14,824 bases of DNA from Thalassiosira profunda (Eukaryota > Bacillariophyta > Thalassiosirophyceae > Thalassiosirales > Thalassiosiraceae). The stretch is taken from positions 1 to 14,824 of the forward strand of contig JALLAP010000280.1 of NCBI GenBank assembly GCA_036939355.1. Direction: 5' to 3'. Under the pieces are notes generated by a model. The model was not told where the DNA came from. It did no database searches and saw nothing but the letters and a program-made list of their open reading frames with translations. The position numbers and the translations under genes were made by a program. Below are positions 1 to 6,366 of the stretch, one piece after another (the stretch's first letter is position 1; each line of letters starts with the position of its first letter).

Positions 1-358
1 GCGAGCAGGCGGTGTCGGGGGCGACTGCGGCCACCACGGTGTACTATCTTTGTAGCTTGCAAATCGTACTACCTTTGCAGTGGTTTGGCAGATCACGCTC
101 ACTTGAGCTGATCACGGTCGACTTTTGTCAGGCCCGTCAGAAAATGGAGGGCTTTGGACAGATCCGGACACAAACAGCGGGCGGCAACCGGACAGAAGCA
201 AAGCAAGCAAGCTTGAGCACAAGGGGTGTTGCGCGGCGCCGCTAGCTCTCCCCCGGCGGCTCATAGGGAGGCATCAGCGGCGGCTGGGCGGGACGGGGTC
301 AATTGCAATTGAGCCGAGGTGAATGAGGCGCGGAGCTCGACCAACGCACAACGCAACA
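1..358. other. Region upstream of gene 1, no gene recognised
   Basis: I see no convincing coding sequence here. The open frames that cross it are short, start at non-ATG codons or resemble nothing known. Near the left end there are two imperfect 15-base direct repeats (GTACTATCTTTGTAG at 40-54 and GTACTACCTTTGCAG at 67-81). The 7-mer GATCACG occurs twice at about 91-116. The right end probably holds the promoter and 5' leader of the gene starting at 359, including a 14-base palindrome listed separately. Confidence 0.5.
299..312. promoter_or_regulatory. 14-bp perfect palindrome upstream of gene 1
   Basis: TCAATTGCAATTGA equals its own reverse complement and lies 46 bases before the preferred ATG at 359. 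The half-motif TCAATTG(A) recurs at 8238-8245 and 8300-8306, upstream of the F-box gene. A dimeric transcription-factor site is a reasonable guess, but no factor can be named. Confidence 0.3.
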
Positions 359-2092
359 ATGGCTGCCTCCCTCGAGGTTGGCATCGATGACTCGGACGAC
401 GAGCGCGCCGCCCTCTCCTCGGACGCCGCTGAGGGCACACCGCTCGACGAGCGCATCCTCTCGATAGTCCGGCGTGTTCCCCAAACCGACGAGGGGCGAC
501 GGACCGTCCGCCCGGCCCTCCTCGCGTCCGAGCTGGGGCTGAGCGTGGAGGACGCCACGAAGGAGCTGTGCGGGCTGCTGGCCGCGGTGGGGGGCGGGGA
601 GGATGGGGCCAGCTTTGTCTTTGAGCGGGTGGAAATGCCCGGAGCTGATGGTGACAAGGCAGCGGCCGCAACGACGACAATGGTGTTCAGTTTCCCGGAA
701 GACTTTGCGGCGAGGGCAAAACGATTCAGGCGCAGTGCAGAGTGGAAGCAGCGGCTCCACGCTCTGACAGTGGGAGTCGTCAAGGCCGTCAAAGTCTTCA
801 CGGCGTTTGGGCTCATCATCAGCCTGGCCGTTCTGATCATCGCCGGGATCTGTCTCCTCGTGGCTGCGGTCATCGCTCTTGCCCGCGGTGGCCACGGGGG
901 CGGAGGACACCGCAACCACCCTCTGATGCACCGGCTCCGGTACCTCTTCTTTCAGCTGCGCCAAATCCTCTGGTTGTACGCCATCTGCGGCTCGGCGGTG
1001 GATGGCAATCAGGATCCGTTCATGCGGGAAGTGGCTGGGGACTTGGCTTTTATGCTGAGCTTGTGCTGCGGGAACCCGATGCACCCCTTCTTTTGGTTCC
1101 GTGTGGGGGGGATGAGGCGACGATGGGCGCGGGTACGGCGCACCAGAGGCTGGGGAGGGTACGATGGGGGTATGGACGGGATCGCCATGATGCGAGAGGG
1201 GACGTGGGGCGAGGGCAACGATCAGAGCGCGCAGCCGCCCAGTCAACGGGGTTCGTCGTTCAACTCGGCCGAGCAGCAGAGAGGACTGCTCTCGATTGCG
1301 GTCGAGTTTCTCTTTGGGCCTAGTGATGCACCTAACGGCAGCAGCGGTATGCCGCCACCCAAAGAGCTGGAGAAGTGGAAGTTTCGTGCCTACATTGTCA
1401 TGACGTTATCAACCACATCGGAGGGAAACGGCGTGTCCCTCCGCGATTTGTTGCCCTATGTGGACAATCCACCTGCATCCGCGGAAGATCCGCCGGCTAT
1501 CCGTGAGACTTTGCGAATAGTCACGTACTTCAATGGAAGACCGGTGGATAGCGATGAGGCCAGTTCAGGCCTGGATGCCAGATTTTGTTTCCCCGAGATC
1601 GTCTCGGAAATGGACTGCCAACGGTTGGTCACTCTTGGCGGCTCCAAGTTTGCGCCACCGGCGTTCAGTGGCAGCAGACCACTGTCGTCCATCTTGTACA
1701 GAGACGAAGGCACCGACTTTGGCTCATCTGAAAATGCATCAGGTGGGATACCAGACTATATCTACGAACAACCGCACGTCCTCACGGAGCTGTCACGGGA
1801 GCAATTCGGCCAGTGCGCGTTACTGGGACTCCTCAATTTTGTAGGCGTCATATGGATCCAGAATGCAATGGCGCCGGGCGGTTTGTTGGAGCTGACTGCG
1901 GCAAGATCTAGCAATGGATCGTTGATGGCGTTGGCATCCATTCTTGTGTTGAAGCTGATGAATGTGCTACGATTTTACGCTGGCCTTTTCTTCATGCTGC
2001 CGCTTTGCCGATTAGTGATCGTGCTGATACGAAATTGGTTGGTTGAACGGAGGAACAATAGGCGCTTGTCTTTTGTGAGATCAGAGTTGTGA
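359..2092 (+). CDS. Membrane protein of the cyanobacterial/plastid At5g03900-like family
   Basis: The product is 577 residues from the ATG at 359, which has an ideal context (A at -3, G at +4). An earlier in-frame ATG at 323 has T at -3 and follows an in-frame TGA at 320-322. The domain order matches, from memory, a family found in cyanobacteria and plant plastids (Arabidopsis At5g03900, annotated vaguely as iron-sulfur-related). The N-terminal part (about residues 50-115) is winged-helix-like, contains LGLSVEDATKELCGL and ends in FSFPEDF. A long hydrophobic helix follows at about 145-175. A central block then begins EFLFGP, continues with a conserved W and GVSLRDLLPYVD, and ends in a short strand-rich unit, RIVTYFNGRP...FCFPE. 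The C-terminal part has hydrophobic segments near 485-500 and 520-558, then a basic end (VERRNNRR). The molecular function is not established. The Gly/Arg/His-rich stretches at about 176-185 and 252-270 are probably lineage-specific. No signal peptide or transit peptide is evident behind the acidic N-terminus, which is odd if the protein is plastidial. Confidence 0.72.
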   Translation: MAASLEVGIDDSDDERAALSSDAAEGTPLDERILSIVRRVPQTDEGRRTVRPALLASELGLSVEDATKELCGLLAAVGGGEDGASFVFERVEMPGADGDKAAAATTTMVFSFPEDFAARAKRFRRSAEWKQRLHALTVGVVKAVKVFTAFGLIISLAVLIIAGICLLVAAVIALARGGHGGGGHRNHPLMHRLRYLFFQLRQILWLYAICGSAVDGNQDPFMREVAGDLAFMLSLCCGNPMHPFFWFRVGGMRRRWARVRRTRGWGGYDGGMDGIAMMREGTWGEGNDQSAQPPSQRGSSFNSAEQQRGLLSIAVEFLFGPSDAPNGSSGMPPPKELEKWKFRAYIVMTLSTTSEGNGVSLRDLLPYVDNPPASAEDPPAIRETLRIVTYFNGRPVDSDEASSGLDARFCFPEIVSEMDCQRLVTLGGSKFAPPAFSGSRPLSSILYRDEGTDFGSSENASGGIPDYIYEQPHVLTELSREQFGQCALLGLLNFVGVIWIQNAMAPGGLLELTAARSSNGSLMALASILVLKLMNVLRFYAGLFFMLPLCRLVIVLIRNWLVERRNNRRLSFVRSEL

Positions 2093-2573
2093 AGAGCCAA
2101 GCACTGCAAAGTATCAATGAGATTCACAATGCTACATGAGGTCTATTGCCAAGATTTCAGGAGCCGGGATTTATCGCTGCCTCTGAGATGGAAGGCACGG
2201 GATGCTTTCACTCAGCGCTGATCATTAACTGCGGGACGCGAAGGAAGGCAGATCGAAGTAAAGGCCCTGCGAGTAGCAGGCGTCGATGGCTGCAGAGGAT
2301 GGGTGCATGTAGGGCTGCCGCGTCCCTAGCTTGTTGGGCGAGGTGGTGTGGAGTGTGGAGTGGCGGTGGGCGGGCGGGCGAGCGCGGAAATACCATAGAC
2401 ACCCTCTACGATAAGTGCCTCTCCATCCCTCCCTCTCCCCTCCAACACCAGCAGAGCCACAAATCTGCCGCCCCCGCCCGCCCGCCCGCGCCCATCACCC
2501 TACACCACGCCCGGCTCGGCGCTAGAGGGACGGTGCTTTGGCCATCACCCGCCGACCCTTTTCTCCTCTCACG
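2093..2573. other. Intergenic region between genes 1 and 2
   Basis: These 481 bases hold the 3' end of gene 1 and the promoter/leader of the flavoprotein gene. The last 150 bases are pyrimidine-rich (runs such as CCATCCCTCCCTCTCCCCTCC), as upstream of other genes in this window. An open frame across it has no ATG in good context and no recognisable product, so I do not call a gene. Confidence 0.5.
2368..2488. repeat. Paired GGGC/GCCC tracts forming an inverted repeat
   Basis: GGGCGGGCGGGCG (2368-2380) is the exact reverse complement of CGCCCGCCCGCCC (2475-2487). The 94 bases between them lie in the promoter of the flavoprotein gene. Both arms are low-complexity tetranucleotide repeats, so chance pairing of GC boxes is possible. 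The G-run strand could also form a quadruplex. Confidence 0.45.
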
Positions 2574-4196
2574 ATGAACCTCCTCGCACTGCAAATGATG
2601 GCTCTTAGCTTTCACGTCCGAATGAAGCATTTGCACTCATTGCAGATAACTCGTCATCTTTCGATGTCGACAACGCCACCCTCTGGCCAGCGGCGGCGTC
2701 GCATAGGCATCATCGGAGGAGGAGCCAGCGGCATGTTTGCCGCCACTGCGGCCGCCGATGCAGCGCAACGGTATGCATCGCAAGGTGGATGCGACGTGGT
2801 TGTGTTCGAGGCCACGCAAAAGACAATGGCAAAGGTCAGAATAAGTGGAGGCGGGAGGTGCAACGTGATGCACGATGTATCAAAGCCGCTGCCGCAGATA
2901 CTGTCGTCGTACCCGAGAGGAAACAAAGAACTGCGTGGCATGTACACAACACGCTTCACGCCCGACGATGCCTATGAGTGGTTTACATCAAGAGGAGTGA
3001 CGCTCAAAACAGAATCTGATGGCCGCATGTTTCCAACCACTGACAACTCGCAGACGATCATCGATACGATTTCGCGGGCTGCCATCAAAGCGGGGGTGGA
3101 GGTTCAAATGAAAGAAAAGGTTGAAGGTGTCGAGTGGCGGGAAGCAGACGGCGAAGGAAGCTTCGTCGTGCATACACTGGCGAAATCGCCGGATTCCAGC
3201 GAAAAGGAGAAGAAGGCCGAGCATTTCGATGCATTGATTCTCGCAACCGGTTCGTTCCCTATCGGGCACGAGATCGCTCGATCTCTTGGGCACACAATCG
3301 TCAAGACGGTGCCATCGCTGTTCACTTTGGATGCAAAAGATCTTGTGAAGGATGGAGGCGCATTCCATGGGCTTGCGGGAGTCTCAGTACCAATGGCTCG
3401 CCTGACATTGACGGTGACTGATGAGATGGCGTCGCCATCTGCTGATACGCCTCCATTATCGAAGCCAGCTGAAGCGGACGGTACTGCAAAAAAGAAGAAA
3501 AAGAGGAGAAAGAAGGCACCTACGATCGTGCAGGAAGGTCCGCTGCTCGTTACGCATCACGGAGTTTCTGGCCCTGCCGCCCTGCGCTTGTCGGCGTTTG
3601 CCGCGCGAGAGTTCAACGCGGTTGGCTACAAATGCGACGTAAATATTCACTTCTGCCCAAAGTGGGAGGATGAACACGCATCAAAGGGTGGGAGTGGAGA
3701 GGGTGTGATGATGGACGCCCTCTGGGAAATGACGCGAAAGGTACCCAAGCGCCGAGTGGCAACTGGATGCCCGTTGTTCATGAAAGCGCTTCAAGGTGAA
3801 GCGTCTGCAGATTCCCCAAAGAGTCTGCCAGTAATGCCGAAGCGGTTGTGGTCTGCACTAGTACAACACTCTGGGATCTCGCCGGAGACGACGTGGGGAG
3901 ATGCATCCAAAACCATGATCCGATCGCTTGCAACCAACATATCTGCATTCCCGCTGCACGTGACATCAAAAAGTACCTTCAAAGAGGAGTTCGTCACGGC
4001 GGGCGGAGTGCATTTGAAGGAGGTGCAAATGTCGACGATGATGAGCAAAAAGCGGCCAGGACTGTTCTTGTGCGGAGAGGTGCTTGATGTCGACGGAGTC
4101 ACTGGCGGGTTCAACTTCATGAATTGCTGGTCGACCGGTTTCGTGTCGGGAGAGGCCGCTGCAGAATACTGCTGCGAAGAGCAAAGCATAACCTAA
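2574..4196 (+). CDS. HI0933/YhiN-family FAD-dependent oxidoreductase-like flavoprotein
   Basis: The product is 540 residues. The reading frame is open further upstream only through a TTG; the first ATG is 2574, with A at -3. The FAD-binding site is clear: GIIGGGASG (46-54), an acidic residue at the end of strand two (VVVFEA, 75-80), and the family signature ISGGGRCN (90-97). Further family blocks are [10 protein letters not shown] (128-137), [11 protein letters not shown] (149-159), LILATGSFP (221-229), [14 protein letters not shown] (322-335), [12 protein letters not shown] (473-484) and [14 protein letters not shown] (501-514). Bacterial members are about 400 residues. The extra length is the N-terminal leader (about 1-40) and inserts at 203-215 and about 284-318. 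The second insert carries KKKKKRRKK (306-314). The leader has basic and hydrophobic residues but almost no acidic ones, suggesting organelle targeting; mitochondrion or plastid cannot be decided. Family members are conserved flavoproteins with no settled substrate. It converges with the Fe-ADH gene, 450 bases away. Confidence 0.9.
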   Translation: MNLLALQMMALSFHVRMKHLHSLQITRHLSMSTTPPSGQRRRRIGIIGGGASGMFAATAAADAAQRYASQGGCDVVVFEATQKTMAKVRISGGGRCNVMHDVSKPLPQILSSYPRGNKELRGMYTTRFTPDDAYEWFTSRGVTLKTESDGRMFPTTDNSQTIIDTISRAAIKAGVEVQMKEKVEGVEWREADGEGSFVVHTLAKSPDSSEKEKKAEHFDALILATGSFPIGHEIARSLGHTIVKTVPSLFTLDAKDLVKDGGAFHGLAGVSVPMARLTLTVTDEMASPSADTPPLSKPAEADGTAKKKKKRRKKAPTIVQEGPLLVTHHGVSGPAALRLSAFAAREFNAVGYKCDVNIHFCPKWEDEHASKGGSGEGVMMDALWEMTRKVPKRRVATGCPLFMKALQGEASADSPKSLPVMPKRLWSALVQHSGISPETTWGDASKTMIRSLATNISAFPLHVTSKSTFKEEFVTAGGVHLKEVQMSTMMSKKRPGLFLCGEVLDVDGVTGGFNFMNCWSTGFVSGEAAAEYCCEEQSIT

Positions 4197-4375
4197 AGCT
4201 GCACAGCTGCTATGAGTAGATGATATGTTAGATCTGTCGATCGACTCTCCTTTTACTTTGAGCTCGGCTAAGAGAGGTTGCCTTGAAAACGCGCTGCCGG
4301 AAAAGTTACCATCCGCTTTCGGACGTCGCGGAGCTCGCGCTCGCGTGCGTGAGGCCAGTGTGTTTTGATGCTTCC

Positions 4376-4401
4376 CCGACCTCGCAGAAGTGCGAAGTCG
4401 G
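4376..4401. other. Stem-loop in convergent 3' region
   Basis: CCGACCTCGC (4376-4385) pairs with GCGAAGTCGG (4392-4401) with one mismatch, around the six-base loop AGAAGT. It sits between the two convergent genes and could be a 3'-UTR hairpin. No function is shown. Confidence 0.35.
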
Positions 4402-4432
4402 TAAAGTTCAATTCGCGATGAGGAGTGTTTTC

Positions 4433-4449
4433 TCAGACCTGTTGTCTGA
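4433..4449. other. Small perfect stem-loop in convergent 3' region
   Basis: TCAGAC (4433-4438) and GTCTGA (4444-4449) form a six-base-pair stem with the five-base loop CTGTT. A hairpin this short is common by chance. It is noted because it lies 32 bases from the larger hairpin. Confidence 0.2.
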
Positions 4450-4646
4450 CAAGCCGCGCCCAAGCCCTTACCGGGGTACGACTTTTGGCTTTAACTCTGA
4501 GCACCCCCTTTGAGATGAAACGGTATGTTCGTGAGCTGGTGAAAATGGGGCATAGGATGAGTTTGGTTTAGATCCGGCCGGATTGTTGGTCTTTGCCAAC
4601 GGGCTTCTACGGAGTCCGTCCTTCACTGCCCGAACTATCACGGTGG

Positions 4647-6167
4647 TCACCTGTTCAAACTGCTTTGCAGCACAGCCTCGATGAACCTGTCTTCTTGGAC
4701 ACTGCTGCTCGCCAAGCCTCCGCTTGTGCTTGCAACCAGCGTCTCGTAAGACTCGACCGAGCCCACCAACGCAGTCACGTCGGGAGTGCCATACGCCAAG
4801 CTGGCCATCGACGGTATCCCTGCGTCTGCCGATACTCGCGAAGCCCACGACGACAGCGAAGAGTCATTTGCGACGACGCCTTCCTGCAATATTTCGTTTA
4901 TCACCTGTTCCGTCACCGATGCACCATCTCTCGAGGACTGATGGGTGGACACGACTTCGCACAGCCCCGGAAGAATGCATGCCAGATATGTGATCAAATG
5001 GCACTGCGGGAAGTGCGACGGCAGCAGCACATTCGCCAGCTTCTGTGGAACGGTACCGGCAGCAGCTATGGGCGCCTGCACCACGATCGACGATAGCTGC
5101 ATCATCAGCCAATCCAACGTTGGCTCGTCGTCAGCCAATCTTCCCGATGGGAGCTGCATCGACAGCCAATCCGAGACGCGCTTTCGCTTAAGATCGTCCG
5201 ACGTTGGCTCGTCGGCAGTCAATCTTCCCCTCCCATCAGTTGCCTCCCCTTCCCCCGCCGCGCACTCCAACACTGCCGCGCACCCCGCGGCCACCGTCGT
5301 CATCCTCTCGGTAAGGTCTTCCCTGGCAGGTGCTGTGTTGTTCCCGTCCGTTCCCGGTGCGGAATCCAACGAGCGCGCGGCGTCCAGTACGATCGCGAGC
5401 ATGGCGCCCGCCACGTGGGCCTCCGACGGCGCCATCGGATGTCCTGACCGTGTGGGTGCAAATGGCGTGTACAGCGGGGGCAGGGCGAGCTGTCCCGGCG
5501 GATCCCGCGCCACGATGGTCCCCGTCCGGGCCAGTCCGGCGGTTCCGCCATCCCACGCCGGCGGCAAGTGAGGCAACAGCATCTCCTCCTTGGTATCTAG
5601 CAACAACGATGGCGCATTGGAGGAGGCCGCCCACATCCCTCCCACCGTGCACGGAGCGAGCACCAACGAACCACGCACCTCTGACATATCATCATCGCCC
5701 GACGGGGCCACGTCCCCAAAGAGCGTGTCGGCCACCGCCTTGGCCAGATCCATCGCGGCGCCCGATCCAATCCCGACGATCGTTCCGTCGCCGCTCCCGA
5801 AGCTGCCCTCCTTCAGCCCCGCGCGTTTCGCCAGGGCCACCGCCTCCTCCACGCTTTGCACCGTAGGAAAGGCCGCATGAATGGCGCACGGCACCGTCCT
5901 CAGATTGAACTCCGACGCGAGCGACTGGGCGTTCCGCTCGACGAAGGCGCGGACCCGCGGGTCGGTCTGCTGCTGCTGCAATTTGAGTTGGGCGTGCTGG
6001 GCCTGGCGCGCCTCCGCGTCTGGGGCGATGGCGGAGGGGGATTTGGTCCCCGCCACCGCGGTGGAGACGGCGGGCGGGGGCGCGGAGGAGACGAGCAGGA
6101 CTGGCGAGGCGCGCAGCCGGGAGGCGTGCTGCCGGAGGTGGTGCCGGAGGGGCTGCAGGCCGGCCAT
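4647..6167 (-). CDS. Divergent iron-type alcohol dehydrogenase family protein, possible pseudoenzyme
   Basis: The product is 506 residues from the ATG at 6167 (A at -3, G at +4). The frame extends to 6191 only through a TTG. The N-terminus (residues 1-35; MAGLQPLRHHLRQHASRLR) is rich in Arg/His and lacks acids, like a mitochondrial presequence. The next 35 residues are Ala/Gln-rich. Residues 128-148 (GTIVGIGSGAAMDLAKAVAD) resemble the nucleotide-binding GGGSxxDxAK motif of Fe-ADH enzymes. LVLAPCTVGG (168-177) lines up with the usual 'PTTxGTGSE' segment. VPQKLANVLLP (373-383) lines up with the 'HGxANAxLLP' segment, and the C-terminal 60 residues have the family's ending pattern (AGIPSMASLAYG...DRFIEAVLQSSL). 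The family's iron ligands are one Asp and three His. Here the HG pair at 375-376 reads QK, and the Asp-x3-His pair is not evident near 245-265. An insert at about 300-360 carries an internal duplication. Dehydrogenase activity is therefore doubtful. It is divergent from the thiamine gene. Confidence 0.6.
   Translation of the reverse strand: MAGLQPLRHHLRQHASRLRASPVLLVSSAPPPAVSTAVAGTKSPSAIAPDAEARQAQHAQLKLQQQQTDPRVRAFVERNAQSLASEFNLRTVPCAIHAAFPTVQSVEEAVALAKRAGLKEGSFGSGDGTIVGIGSGAAMDLAKAVADTLFGDVAPSGDDDMSEVRGSLVLAPCTVGGMWAASSNAPSLLLDTKEEMLLPHLPPAWDGGTAGLARTGTIVARDPPGQLALPPLYTPFAPTRSGHPMAPSEAHVAGAMLAIVLDAARSLDSAPGTDGNNTAPAREDLTERMTTVAAGCAAVLECAAGEGEATDGRGRLTADEPTSDDLKRKRVSDWLSMQLPSGRLADDEPTLDWLMMQLSSIVVQAPIAAAGTVPQKLANVLLPSHFPQCHLITYLACILPGLCEVVSTHQSSRDGASVTEQVINEILQEGVVANDSSLSSWASRVSADAGIPSMASLAYGTPDVTALVGSVESYETLVASTSGGLASSSVQEDRFIEAVLQSSLNR
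5095..5235 (-). repeat. Imperfect tandem duplication inside the Fe-ADH-like gene
   Basis: Unit A (5095-5151, 57 bases) and unit B (5152-5235, 84 bases) share AGCTGCATC...CAGCCAATCC, ACGTTGGCTCGTCG and TCAATCTTCCC-type blocks. Unit B carries an extra 27 bases, exactly nine codons (SDDLKRKRV). In protein the repeat reads ADEPT...SDWLSMQLPS followed by ADDEPTLDWLMMQLSS. Both units stay in frame, so this is a recent in-frame expansion of a surface loop rather than a break. Confidence 0.7.
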
Positions 6168-6366
6168 GATGTGAAGGAGGGGACGCTGCAACTCGCCGAG
6201 GTGTGCATCAAGTTGTGTTGGGAGTTATGGGACGACGAGCGGACGAACAGCGAGGGCGAGCTCTCGCAGCCACAAAAAATTGCGGCAGAAAAACATCACA
6301 TCACCTCGCCACCCGGGGTATCCTAACAAGCGCCTCGCCTCCTCCCCTCCGCCGCGCCCATCAACG
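6168..6366. promoter_or_regulatory. Shared divergent promoter of Fe-ADH-like and ThiD-ThiE genes
   Basis: Only 199 bases separate the two start codons, so both promoters and 5' leaders must fit here. The centre is relatively A-rich (CACAAAAAATTGCGGCAGAAAAAC near 6271-6294) between GC-rich flanks. I see no TATA box of standard spacing and no TPP-riboswitch signature. Confidence 0.5.

Larger units (their letters stand above)
4197..4646. other. Convergent intergenic region, 3' ends of genes 2 and 3
   Basis: These 450 bases lie between the stop codons of two convergent genes, so they hold both 3' UTRs. I see no gene, no tRNA-like fold and no clear poly(A) signal. Two short stem-loops are listed separately. 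Confidence 0.5.

Noticed and set aside
299..1246. Long antisense open frame (315 codons) opposite gene 1
   Set aside because: It is a GC-rich shadow of a well-supported sense gene, has Pro/Arg/His-rich composition and resembles no family.
2146..2577. Possible small gene between genes 1 and 2
   Set aside because: Low-complexity Pro/Ala/Arg product with no start in good context; better read as promoter and leader.
4197..4646. tRNA or other structured ncRNA in the convergent gap
   Set aside because: Only short hairpins are present; no cloverleaf, and no A-box/B-box pair at suitable spacing on either strand.
6168..6366. TPP riboswitch upstream of, or after, the ThiD-ThiE gene (also searched 8206-8416)
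   Set aside because: The conserved CUGAGA and ACCUGAUCUGG-type elements are not present in either flank.
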